Below, piece by piece: positions 6,490 to 14,650 of a stretch of 64,000 bases of DNA. Position 1 is the first letter of the stretch; each line of letters starts with the position of its first letter. Position numbers and translations under genes: made by a program. The DNA is from Candidatus Kapaibacterium sp. (lineage in GTDB: Bacteria; Bacteroidota; Ignavibacteria; Kapaibacteriales; NICIL-2), in NCBI GenBank assembly GCA_026003475.1, contig BPHJ01000001.1, positions 62,001 to 126,000 on the forward strand, read 5' to 3'. The notes under the pieces are model-generated. The model saw nothing but the letters and a program-made list of their open reading frames with translations. It had not been told where the DNA came from and searched no databases.

Positions 6490-9373
6490 AGATCGCTTCG
6501 AAGGATTCCCACCCATCGGATGCAGTCGCAAGAACGTAGTACACCCCCGGCGGAACAAGCTCGCCGCTATTGCTGCGGCAGTCCCAGACGTCGCAGTACA
6601 TCTGCTGTGCACGGCGTTGTTCGTTTTGGGTTAGCGTCCGCACAAGGCGATCGCTGGCATCGAAAATGCGAATGGTAACCGCTGCATCACTGCGGGGCGT
6701 CGTCAGAATGCGGCACAGTTCCTGCCCACGCTGAACCGGATTCGGTGCAATGGCAGTGATCAGACGGAGCAAACCTTGAACGACCACCGTATCGGTCCGC
6801 AAGCAACTCGACCGGCATGCCCACCGAATGCGGAGTGTATCGCTGCTTCCCTGACGGCCGCGAATGGTGACGGTATCGGGAGCCGCACTATCGAGGAGCA
6901 TCCACGGTTCCGAGGGTGCATACTGCACATACACGGCTGCTTGTGGGCAAAGCGCCTGCCCTGCTTGCATGCTGACTTGGTACTGGCAACAGAAGCTGGG
7001 GCTTACGGTTCGAATGTCGAGCGGTACCGGTGCTGGTGCAACGCGGAGCGACACCGTATCCGACTGCGTCGTATCGGTTGTGCTGGTGCCAACTGCCGAA
7101 AGCAGCAGAAGTGTGTCCGAACTGCCCAGCGGTGAGAATGGGATGCAGGGAATATCAACCATGGTGGCAAAGCGTCCGCCGGTGGTAGGGCTTGGTGCTG
7201 ACAAGAGTTGCCACGAGCGTCCTCCGTCGAACGAGCCAACTACCTGCACCGAGTCGAGGCAATCTGCCGAACCGCTGATCATCGTGCGACTGCCCGCGAC
7301 GATCGTTGCCGACGATGCAGGGGTGTCAAGTTGCATGCGCCCACCCGTGACAGTAATGATGCCACTGCTATCGCGCACTGTGGAATCCGACGAGAGCCAG
7401 ACCACCAGGCGTCCGGTCATGCCTCGCAGGGTACGCGCAGGAATACCGATGCGTGCAGTATCGCTGGTGATCAACGTATCGCTCATCAGCATGCGCCGTG
7501 TGCCACTGGCTGCGTCGAAGGCCACACGAACGCGATGCCCGCCGGAATACAGGTACCGCCACCGAAGCTCGATCGTATCGCGCGTGCAGACGGTGATCGT
7601 GCTGCTATCGGGCGGTGCGATAATGCGCAGGGGCGATGGCGGCATGCTGCCAAGGGCGTAGGTTGCTTGCGTGGTCGTTACCACAATGTCGAGCCGTCCA
7701 TCCCCTTCCAGGTCGGCAATGGCGACGTTGGTGATCTCTTCGCCCGGAGCGCGCCATACGTATGCTGTATCGAACGGCAAGCCACTCCGGAAGAGTGGAT
7801 CGGCATAATCACGCAAGCGAAGCACAAGAAGGTCGCTGCCATCGGCAAGGAGTACTTCTGCCTTGCCATCCTGGGCACTATCGAGATCGGCGACAGCAGC
7901 CAGCCAGCCGGTGATCGGAAATGTGACAATCGTATCCAGCGGCGCCAGCACACTTCCTGCCGGAGATGGCTTCGGCACCGGAGCACCGCTTCGATAGCGC
8001 AGAACGATCAATCGCGACTGGGGCACAGCAAGTTCGCGGCTGCTTTCGGTGAGCACGATTTCATTCCCAGGGTTGTTGGGAAAGTACGGCAATAGTTCGT
8101 TGCTGGCATTTCCATCGAGATCACCAACGCCGAGTGACCAACCGGCGTTGAACTTTCCCCGAAAAGGCGGGTTGAGTGGATTGGTCGGTTGCGTTAGGGA
8201 TTGGCCATCGGTGGTGAAAAGGTGAAGCTGTGCTTGTCCGAACGATCCATCCCGTCCGCGATAGGATTCAGCCAACAGAAGGTACTGCTGCGCGCGTCCG
8301 CCATCGCGGAGTTCTACCACGTAGGGCATCACCAGCGGTTTTGCCGTCGGAGCCGATAGGAACGTATCGAGTGCAAGTGCTGGGAAACGCTCGGCAAGGA
8401 GTCCTACGCTCAATAGGGGCGCAAGAAGGTAGGTGCGCTGTCCCTGCGTTTGTGAACCGTAGGGGCTGGCAATCGTGGTGGTGTCGTCACTGGGAGTGCA
8501 GGGCAGCATGCAGAGCCATGTCGTAGGTGATGTGGCAGCAATACTTGGTTGCCCGATTCCCACATGGGGCGCAACCGTCATGCGTTCGCCCACATTGTCG
8601 CCAATGTCCGGCAGCGGAAACGTGCCCCCCAGCAAGGAAGGAAGCACCCGGCTAACAGTTACCCCACGCAGATACGGCAGCGACGTACTGGAACTGGTCT
8701 GCTCTGGTGTGGTCATGCCAAGCGCAGCGTACACGGCAAGATTGTTACCGGTGCTTGTCGCAAAGATTGGGCGAACCGATGCAAAAAGATTCGGTGCATA
8801 GGGACGCAGATCATAGGTCAGCCGTGCCAGCAGAGCGATCGAATCAGCCGCACGATCGTAGGCAGCAATGTAGGCCACAGCAAATGAATCGCGACGGGCG
8901 GTACTTTCGGCGGTCTCCAGAAACAGTAAACAGGAAGTCCGCGAACGCAGCGGTGCGGGGAGTAACGCCGAGTCGGCAACAAAACTGATGGCTTGGGCGA
9001 AGGGCGGAAGTGCGCTCGCATGCAGCGCAGCGCCAGTGCCGGTGATGGTGACAATTTTCCCACCGACGACAGCAGCAATTTCCAACGGTGCGTACGGAAA
9101 TTGATTCCCCATCGAAGCATTGGGCACAATATCGGCGATGACTGGGCGGACATCACCGGCAATGAGGCTACGTCGCCACTTGAGAACCATCGTGGCCAGG
9201 GTCTGGGGCGATGATGGGTATAGCTGCACAGGGAGCGCACTGCTGCTGCCATTGGGGAATTGCCACTGGGCTGGTGCTGCTGGCTGGGCAACGAGCTTGC
9301 CAACGAAACAGCCGAGGGTAAATACCCCGTATGCCAGTGCGCATGCGGTGAAAGTGGCAATACGATGTTGCAT
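6479..9373 (-). CDS. Large secreted surface protein with FG-GAP-like repeats and a C-terminal T9SS/FlgD-like domain
   Basis: 964 residues from an ATG giving a signal peptide (MQHRIATFTACALAYG...). Two stretches, GDLDGNASNELLPYF and VAIADLEGDGRLDIVV, are FG-GAP/VCBS calcium-binding-type repeats of a beta-propeller in the middle. About 300 residues of Ser/Thr-rich Ig-like domains with several Cys pairs follow. The last ~90 residues (IAPNPVQRGQ ... WDCRSNSGELVPPGVYYV ... ) resemble a type IX sorting or FlgD-like C-terminal domain. It is therefore predicted to be exported through Sec and then T9SS and anchored or released at the surface. The ligand is unknown. The ORF extends far upstream of this start, but the extra sequence is low-complexity and lacks a signal peptide. 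Followed by an overlapping lipoprotein gene. Confidence 0.8.
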   Translation of the reverse strand: MQHRIATFTACALAYGVFTLGCFVGKLVAQPAAPAQWQFPNGSSSALPVQLYPSSPQTLATMVLKWRRSLIAGDVRPVIADIVPNASMGNQFPYAPLEIAAVVGGKIVTITGTGAALHASALPPFAQAISFVADSALLPAPLRSRTSCLLFLETAESTARRDSFAVAYIAAYDRAADSIALLARLTYDLRPYAPNLFASVRPIFATSTGNNLAVYAALGMTTPEQTSSSTSLPYLRGVTVSRVLPSLLGGTFPLPDIGDNVGERMTVAPHVGIGQPSIAATSPTTWLCMLPCTPSDDTTTIASPYGSQTQGQRTYLLAPLLSVGLLAERFPALALDTFLSAPTAKPLVMPYVVELRDGGRAQQYLLLAESYRGRDGSFGQAQLHLFTTDGQSLTQPTNPLNPPFRGKFNAGWSLGVGDLDGNASNELLPYFPNNPGNEIVLTESSRELAVPQSRLIVLRYRSGAPVPKPSPAGSVLAPLDTIVTFPITGWLAAVADLDSAQDGKAEVLLADGSDLLVLRLRDYADPLFRSGLPFDTAYVWRAPGEEITNVAIADLEGDGRLDIVVTTTQATYALGSMPPSPLRIIAPPDSSTITVCTRDTIELRWRYLYSGGHRVRVAFDAASGTRRMLMSDTLITSDTARIGIPARTLRGMTGRLVVWLSSDSTVRDSSGIITVTGGRMQLDTPASSATIVAGSRTMISGSADCLDSVQVVGSFDGGRSWQLLSAPSPTTGGRFATMVDIPCIPFSPLGSSDTLLLLSAVGTSTTDTTQSDTVSLRVAPAPVPLDIRTVSPSFCCQYQVSMQAGQALCPQAAVYVQYAPSEPWMLLDSAAPDTVTIRGRQGSSDTLRIRWACRSSCLRTDTVVVQGLLRLITAIAPNPVQRGQELCRILTTPRSDAAVTIRIFDASDRLVRTLTQNEQRRAQQMYCDVWDCRSNSGELVPPGVYYVLATASDGWESFEAIYVR

Positions 9374-9460
9374 GCAGTTTGTGTGTTGGTAAGGAGACGA
9401 TCGCCAACAGCAACGCCAATGCCTGCAGCGGTCGGCACAGACGCTGGGAGCGTTGCGGCG

Positions 9461-9468
9461 CAAATATA
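9461..9468 (-). promoter_or_regulatory. Putative -7 box TATATTTG for the large surface-protein gene
   Basis: On the minus strand TATATTTG is a full match to TAnnTTTG. It lies about 88 bases upstream of the surface-protein start, in the divergent region shared with the Sel1-repeat gene. No clear -33 element is seen. Confidence 0.4.
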
Positions 9469-9515
9469 CCTGCCCGATATTCGCATCCTCACGCACACCG
9501 TCGTTCTGATGCCCC

Positions 9516-11186
9516 GTGATCAACTGTGTGATTGTTTGTTGCCTTTGCTTGGTGTGGGTGTCGGCGCAAGAGGTCGCGCCGGTGCCATCGCAGAGCGATG
9601 CACTCGAGCGTGCAGCTGCCGCTGGTGATACAGCAGCGTGCGGGCGCTTGGCGGTGCAGTACTGGTGGGGCATTGCGCGTGCTCCCAATCGAGAGCGTGC
9701 GCTGTTCTGGGCGGAACGCTCATCAGACCCCCTGGCGCAATTCATCCGCGCGGAATGTTTGGCCGACTGGCGCATGTTGCCACCCCAGCCACGGCGAGCA
9801 GATTCCTTAGCTGCTGCCGCATTGCTTCCCTTGCAGCGACGGGCGCTCGAAGGTGATGGCGACCTCGATGCTACCGTTGCTCTTGCTGAGTACTACCGTC
9901 GCGGTCTTGGTGGTGTTGTGCCAAGCGAGGATACTGCAACAGCACTCCTGGAGCGTGCCGCGGCTCGGGGCAGCCCGCGTGCAGCATTTCTGCTTGCCCT
10001 CGGACGGACCGATTCGACTGCGCAAGCGATGCTCGAGCAAGCATCGGCAGGGGAGGTTGTTGCTGCGATGGTTCTGCGTGCACGTCACTTGCTTGCCGAT
10101 ACAGCCACAGCCGGCCGTGCTCTAAGGCTACTCGAGCGCGCCGATCAACTGGGTTCACCCGATGCTGCGCTCCTGCTCGGTGGGTGTTACGACAGTGGCA
10201 CGGGCGTTGTCCGCAATCCGGTGCGAGCCTTGCAGTTCATCGCCATTGCTGCCGATCGCGGCAGTGTCGCTGCGATGGTCGAGCTGTGGTACCGCACGCT
10301 CCACGGAATCGGTATGCCGTCCGACACTGTTGGTGCGCTGGTGTGGCTGTTGCGTGCGCTGGCGGAGTCCTCGCGCAATGATCGGAGCGCTGTCGTTGAT
10401 TTAGCGGTAGCGCTCTGCGATACGCTGCCGATGGTCACTCGGCGCTTTGGGGATGCGGCTGCTGTAATTGCTCGCTGGTACGGGCCCGAACGGCTCGATA
10501 GTGCTGCGCGCGTCTATTTGCTCACCGGTGACGGTGTCCGCGTGTGGAAAGCCTGGTGGCGCCCGTCGGTCGCTGCGCCTTTGCATCTTGTCCTGCACCA
10601 TAGTGGTGCGGCGCTGGTGCAGGCAGGAGATGCGCTCATTCCGGCCAGGTGGCGCTGGGTTGGTCCTTCGCAGCTTCGGGTGCTTACCGACGATAAGCAA
10701 CAGGGCACTGTGACGGTTGCCGCTCTTGCCGATGGCCTCTGCGCGCTCCGGTGGAATGGCGAGCTTGCGCTGTACACGCCTCTGAGTAGCACACGGCTGC
10801 ATACCGATGCGCGCTTGCGGCACGAGGAACTCCTGCGACCGCAGATCGAGATGCTCTCGCCTCGCGTGGGCGACGACTACGTGCGATTGCGGATACGAGC
10901 GCAGAACATCCCTCCCAGTGGCGTGGTGTTGCTCCCGATCGGACTTGCCGGGGACCGCCGAGCGCGATCTGCTGAGATCGGCGTCAGTGCACACACACTC
11001 TGGCGCATCTGGGACGACGGCATCTATGAGCTGCTCTGGCAGCCATCAGCCGAGGAAGTGGCTGGAAAAATTGAGAGCAAAGGCATCCTGTTTCTGCAGT
11101 GCATCTGGCAATACGAAGGCACCGACCAAACGATGATTGTCAAATCCCAACCCTTTACGATACCGCTCCGGTGGCAACACCGCTAA
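9516..11186 (+). CDS. Secreted Sel1-repeat (TPR-like) protein
   Basis: 556 residues from a GTG start, with a signal peptide (hydrophobic core about residues 4-17, ending SAQE). Residues ~25-270 contain Sel1-like alpha-alpha repeats: AAAGDTAACGRLAVQYWWG, DLDATVALAEYYRRGLGG, GSPDAALLLGGCYDSGTG and RGSVAAMVELWYRTLHGIG. Each has the typical A..LA..Y..G.G pattern. The C-terminal 250 residues look beta-rich and are not recognised. Sel1 repeats mediate protein-protein contacts; in the periplasm they often serve secretion or envelope-stress complexes, but the partner here is unknown. It diverges from the surface-protein gene, and its stop codon overlaps that of the convergent barrel gene by four bases. 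Confidence 0.82.
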   Translation: MINCVIVCCLCLVWVSAQEVAPVPSQSDALERAAAAGDTAACGRLAVQYWWGIARAPNRERALFWAERSSDPLAQFIRAECLADWRMLPPQPRRADSLAAAALLPLQRRALEGDGDLDATVALAEYYRRGLGGVVPSEDTATALLERAAARGSPRAAFLLALGRTDSTAQAMLEQASAGEVVAAMVLRARHLLADTATAGRALRLLERADQLGSPDAALLLGGCYDSGTGVVRNPVRALQFIAIAADRGSVAAMVELWYRTLHGIGMPSDTVGALVWLLRALAESSRNDRSAVVDLAVALCDTLPMVTRRFGDAAAVIARWYGPERLDSAARVYLLTGDGVRVWKAWWRPSVAAPLHLVLHHSGAALVQAGDALIPARWRWVGPSQLRVLTDDKQQGTVTVAALADGLCALRWNGELALYTPLSSTRLHTDARLRHEELLRPQIEMLSPRVGDDYVRLRIRAQNIPPSGVVLLPIGLAGDRRARSAEIGVSAHTLWRIWDDGIYELLWQPSAEEVAGKIESKGILFLQCIWQYEGTDQTMIVKSQPFTIPLRWQHR

Positions 11187-12091
11187 AACTGGAGTCCGAG
11201 CCCGATCCGGAATTCATCCCAGAGAACCGGCGTGCTCCCGCGGAAGGGGAAGTGCTGTCCTGAGGTGCTTCGCAGCTGGTAGATTCCCCACGAGAGTGCG
11301 GTACGCAATACCAGCGTGGCAATGGCAGCAGCACTTGGATTGCGCGCTTCTGCTGCTGAGAGCGCCGCACCGAGCAGCGTCTGGCCAAGACCTTCGAGCA
11401 GCAGGCTCCCCAGCCACGGGAAAAAGACGTGGTTTTTGTAGAGCAGCACGCGTTGGTAGCTTGCTTCGATGGTAACGGTGCCGCCGATACTGTAGCCAAT
11501 CGTCGCGCTGGTGTTTGCACCAAAGTGTGAGGTGCGGTAGCTGTCGGCAGTTGCCAGAGCAACAGCAGTGGTCATGCTATCAGCGTTGCGGGGTGCGGTG
11601 CTGGGTCGAACGTAGGACCACGTCCACCCGCCGCTGTGGAGGAGATACACGCCACTGGAACCTTCGCCGAGGTGGTGTCCGCTGCTGAGCTGAAAACCGA
11701 AGCGCCAGCCCTCGAGTGCAACCCGCGAGGAATCGCCAAAGGCAACGGCTGGCGAAAGCGCAGCTACACGTATGGTGGTTGCATCGAGTTCGGCAACACT
11801 GGTCGCATGACGCAATCGCCGTGATGTCAGATTGCCAAAGTCCATCTCCAGCGCCAGTGCAGGGGAAAGGGATGGCGCAGCATCCACCGACGGCATTGAA
11901 TACCCAGCTGTGAGGCGAAGCAACCGGAGCTGGTTGGGAAGACGAAAACCAAGTTGCAGACCAACTCCGCCCCGGCCAATGCGAATACCGGTGTCGAGTG
12001 AGTCGCTGCTGTCGGTGGTGTCGCGCTGGGCAGTGGCAGATACCCCTGTGCAGAGGAGCAGTAAAAGTCCGGCAACTGCGTATCGAAGCAT
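11183..12091 (-). CDS. Predicted outer-membrane beta-barrel protein, unknown function
   Basis: 302 residues with a signal peptide (LLLLLCTGVSATAQ) and then alternating hydrophobic/polar strands, ending in a short strand with a terminal Phe (RIGLGLQF), which is the outer-membrane insertion signature. One segment (about residues 235-275, SLLLEGLGQTLLGAALSAAE) looks helical rather than a strand. No family was recognised. The ATG was chosen because it starts the signal peptide; the open frame upstream runs through a terminator hairpin. A T9SS cargo gene lies upstream on the same strand, separated by that terminator. Confidence 0.65.
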   Translation of the reverse strand: MLRYAVAGLLLLLCTGVSATAQRDTTDSSDSLDTGIRIGRGGVGLQLGFRLPNQLRLLRLTAGYSMPSVDAAPSLSPALALEMDFGNLTSRRLRHATSVAELDATTIRVAALSPAVAFGDSSRVALEGWRFGFQLSSGHHLGEGSSGVYLLHSGGWTWSYVRPSTAPRNADSMTTAVALATADSYRTSHFGANTSATIGYSIGGTVTIEASYQRVLLYKNHVFFPWLGSLLLEGLGQTLLGAALSAAEARNPSAAAIATLVLRTALSWGIYQLRSTSGQHFPFRGSTPVLWDEFRIGLGLQF

Positions 12092-12103
12092 GGGAGTGCT
12101 CGA

Positions 12104-12136
12104 GGAAAAAACACGGCGGCAAAGATACTGCCGCCG
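12104..12136 (-). terminator. Intrinsic terminator with embedded -7-like box
   Basis: On the minus strand a perfect 8-bp stem CGGCGGCA / TGCCGCCG with a 7-base loop is followed by TGTTTTTT. It stands 35 bases after the stop of the T9SS cargo gene and just before the barrel-protein start. Confidence 0.8.
12120..12127 (-). promoter_or_regulatory. Putative -7 box TATCTTTG inside the terminator loop
   Basis: TATCTTTG is a full match to TAnnTTTG and spans the loop and 3' arm of the terminator hairpin. It is 29 bases upstream of the barrel-protein ATG, so one sequence may both end the upstream transcript and start the next. The -33 element is not evident. Confidence 0.35.
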
Positions 12137-12170
12137 TAGAATGGTGCTCAATGCTTGGCGTTGGAGAAGT

Positions 12171-13805
12171 CTATTCAATCACGATGGACTGAAACCACCG
12201 CGTGTTGGTACTACCGGTGTGGACTACGAGCCAATAGGTACCCGCAGTGAGTCGATTGGTTGGGAATGCAATGGCGTCCGATTCAATGGTAAACGGTAGC
12301 TGGTATTCCTTGCCCATAGCGTCGAATAGTCGGGCGGTGATAGTTGCAGAATTGACAGTGGACGGCAGAGAGCAACGCACAATTTGTCCCCGAGGTGCCG
12401 GCTGCGGGTATGCGATAGTTTGGCGATCAGTTGGTTGTGATGGTCGAACCGAGCTTGTCGTTGAGTCGATGATGTATAAGCCACCACTTGTGGTAACAAT
12501 CAGGTATCTGCCATTGAATGCGATCGCGCCAGGAACGTCTTGCCTAAGCCCAGAGCCTGACGTCGGGAAATACTCTTTGAGCGGAACGCGCGTTAGCTGA
12601 AGGGTACCATCGGCTGCGTGCTGCAAAAAGTAAATCATTGGATAGGAACTATCGCCAATCATTCCGACACCAAGCGCAGCAATGCCATTGCGGTAGGGGG
12701 TATAAGCTGCTTGCCCAATGTTGAAGCCCATCTGCCCATAGAGCCGCTCGGCATGACGAGTAAAAACATTGAAGCGAAAGATGCCCACAAAGCTTGATGT
12801 ATCGGTTCCGGGTGCAATACGAGTGGGAAAAGGGCACACAACGTAGAGACTGCTGTCGTGCGACCAAATGTATGTATGATCGAGTCCGTTGACGTGCGTT
12901 AGTCCCGAGATCGGTCGGATGATTTCTTGCTCACCAGTTGTTGGATCAATCCTCAGAAATGGGATTGGTTTGGGATCAAATCTGCTGACCGGATAGGGGA
13001 CGACTAAGAGTGTATAGATGGCATTATCAGGAGCAAGCACCAAATTGGATGGTACTGGAATTGCTCCAACAGTGTCGAGATAGTTTTTATCCAGCAGCAC
13101 GCTGCTGCGAAGAAGCAACGAATCATCATCTGGCCTGCCGCTGTAGATGTCAAGGCGGGGTGGATAATTCCATGCTTGATAGTACGGGACCCAAAGACGC
13201 ATGCTTGTCGAGAGGGCAACAAAGGTCGTATCATTCCGGTGGGGAAGCAGTACTCCTCCGAGGGCATGGTAAGACTCGCGTCGCCATTCGGGCAGGGGTG
13301 GCAAACCCACGAAGCTCCATATCGGCTGCCCATACGTTGGTGCTTGTGGTGTATAGCGCAGCAAATGGCTGGGGAGTGATTGCTCCGAGACCTTGCTGGT
13401 ATCATGGTTTAACCATCCCCACCACGAGTGTGGGGTCGTAGGGCTCTTCGATGGGAAAAGTAGCGGTGCCGTGCTACTAACATCGAGCGAACTTTGTATC
13501 CACCGGGCAGCACCAGGGAAGCCTGAGAGCCGGTCTAGCGCAATCCATTGGTCAGAGGCGAAGTGAAGCTGCCAAAGTGCGGAGTAAAAACCGAGGCTGT
13601 CGTAATTGTTTCGTGTGTTAGTATAGTCGCCAATCGCCCACACGTACACACTGGAAGAATCCGCAGCCATAGCTTCGAGAAAGTACGCCGGTCGTGGTGT
13701 GGTGATGCCGAAGGCAGCATTGATGACGCTGGTGGGGATTGAGCGGTGCTGTGCTACTCCAGGGAGAGCAAGCAGCAGAGTCCAAAGAAAAATGAGGGCA
13801 ACCAT
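12171..13805 (-). CDS. Secreted protein with T9SS type A sorting domain
   Basis: 544 residues, with signal peptide MVALIFLWTLLLALPGVAQ. The body (about 30-450) has repeated aromatic/Gly-rich beta segments and reads like a beta-propeller or Kelch-like scaffold (for example SVYVWAIGDY and GGLYIIDSTT), but no catalytic motif is recognised. The last ~80 residues (YPQPAPRGQIVRCSLP ... ITARLFDAMGKEYQLP ... LTAGTYWLVVHTG ... WFQSIVIE) follow the type A T9SS sorting-domain pattern: P-x-P-A, then DxxGK, then L.AG.Y.L.V. It is therefore probably delivered to the cell surface. Encoded 18 bases after a Cys-rich secreted protein gene and closed by a strong terminator. Confidence 0.82.
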   Translation of the reverse strand: MVALIFLWTLLLALPGVAQHRSIPTSVINAAFGITTPRPAYFLEAMAADSSSVYVWAIGDYTNTRNNYDSLGFYSALWQLHFASDQWIALDRLSGFPGAARWIQSSLDVSSTAPLLFPSKSPTTPHSWWGWLNHDTSKVSEQSLPSHLLRYTPQAPTYGQPIWSFVGLPPLPEWRRESYHALGGVLLPHRNDTTFVALSTSMRLWVPYYQAWNYPPRLDIYSGRPDDDSLLLRSSVLLDKNYLDTVGAIPVPSNLVLAPDNAIYTLLVVPYPVSRFDPKPIPFLRIDPTTGEQEIIRPISGLTHVNGLDHTYIWSHDSSLYVVCPFPTRIAPGTDTSSFVGIFRFNVFTRHAERLYGQMGFNIGQAAYTPYRNGIAALGVGMIGDSSYPMIYFLQHAADGTLQLTRVPLKEYFPTSGSGLRQDVPGAIAFNGRYLIVTTSGGLYIIDSTTSSVRPSQPTDRQTIAYPQPAPRGQIVRCSLPSTVNSATITARLFDAMGKEYQLPFTIESDAIAFPTNRLTAGTYWLVVHTGSTNTRWFQSIVIE

Positions 13806-13823
13806 GACTACTCCACCAATTGT

Positions 13824-14516
13824 TCAACAACCATCTTCGCACGGTTTTGCGTACTGATCCTGTTGGCTGCAGGGGAGCAGTGCATACTTGCCGATCAAGC
13901 GCAGTGAATAGACGGTACTCAAGGGTTGCAGTGGATTCGGCTGCGTGCAGATTTCATACTCGCGTTTGCAGCACGTCTGTCCGCAGGGTTGCCATTTCCA
14001 TGTCTTGACAGTGTTCGTTTGCGGGTCAAAATTGGGGTCGGGGAATTGATACCCTTGCTCGCAGCTCTCACGCGAGTTGACATTGTAGGTGCACGAAAGC
14101 CAAATCCCACATGCAGCGGTATAGACGCTCGCTGTGCGGAGCGAACCTTGCTGACAATCGGGAATAGGATACTGTACGCCCCAATTGCTATACGTCTGGT
14201 TTTCGAGAAGGTGCGTCAGGGTGGCTTGGGTGATGTAATCGAGCAGGCCAGAATAGCTGTGGTGGTACAGCACAAGCCGATCCCATCCGCCACAACCTGC
14301 AAGTGGTTGGATACCGGACTCCTCGAGCGCGATCTCTAAGCGTCCGTTGCAGACGCGCCAGAGGTACGTTACTTGAGCGACGCAGTCGGGAGGGCCAAGC
14401 GTTAGATTGATCGTCTCACTTTGCCATGGCGAGCAGCCCGGCTCGTCTGGTGGGCAGAGGGTTTGCGACAATGCAATAGTTCCAGCCACCAGCAGTGGGA
14501 CAATGAGCCTAAGCAT
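13824..14516 (-). CDS. Cysteine-rich secreted protein, unknown function
   Basis: 230 residues from the second ATG (MLRLIVPLLVAGTIALSQ), which gives the cleaner signal peptide; an ATG five codons upstream is the alternative. The mature protein has about 16 Cys in ~210 residues, spaced as in disulphide-bonded exoproteins, with a dense cluster PCGQTCCKREYEIC near the C-terminus. No family was recognised and no sorting domain is present. The even Cys number and the export signal suggest oxidative folding in the periplasm or outside the cell. Same operon as the following T9SS cargo gene (18-base gap), so the two may work together. Confidence 0.7.
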   Translation of the reverse strand: MLRLIVPLLVAGTIALSQTLCPPDEPGCSPWQSETINLTLGPPDCVAQVTYLWRVCNGRLEIALEESGIQPLAGCGGWDRLVLYHHSYSGLLDYITQATLTHLLENQTYSNWGVQYPIPDCQQGSLRTASVYTAACGIWLSCTYNVNSRESCEQGYQFPDPNFDPQTNTVKTWKWQPCGQTCCKREYEICTQPNPLQPLSTVYSLRLIGKYALLPCSQQDQYAKPCEDGC

Positions 14517-14553
14517 GGCAAAACACCTCACATTAGTGGAACAATGGACGGCG

Positions 14554-14590
14554 TGTGCTTTACCACTACCTCACCTTTCGGTAAAGCACA
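14554..14590. repeat. Perfect 11-bp inverted repeat (TGTGCTTTACC, 15-base loop)
   Basis: TGTGCTTTACC and its exact reverse complement GGTAAAGCACA flank 15 bases between the nadC stop and the Cys-rich gene start. No T-run follows on either strand, so it is not a classical intrinsic terminator. It may be an operator or an RNA hairpin in the leader of the Cys-rich gene. Confidence 0.6.
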
Positions 14591-14603
14591 TGCAATAACT
14601 AAC

Positions 14604-14618
14604 ACCATTTCAAATGGT
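14604..14618. repeat. Near-perfect palindrome ACCATTT-C-AAATGGT
   Basis: Two 7-base arms around a single C, 14 bases from the larger inverted repeat and just downstream of the nadC stop on the minus strand. The odd, compact dyad suits a dimeric repressor site better than a hairpin. Function is inferred from symmetry only. Confidence 0.45.
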
Positions 14619-14650
14619 AACAAGCAACGGATGCCGACTCTCTTTTGCTC

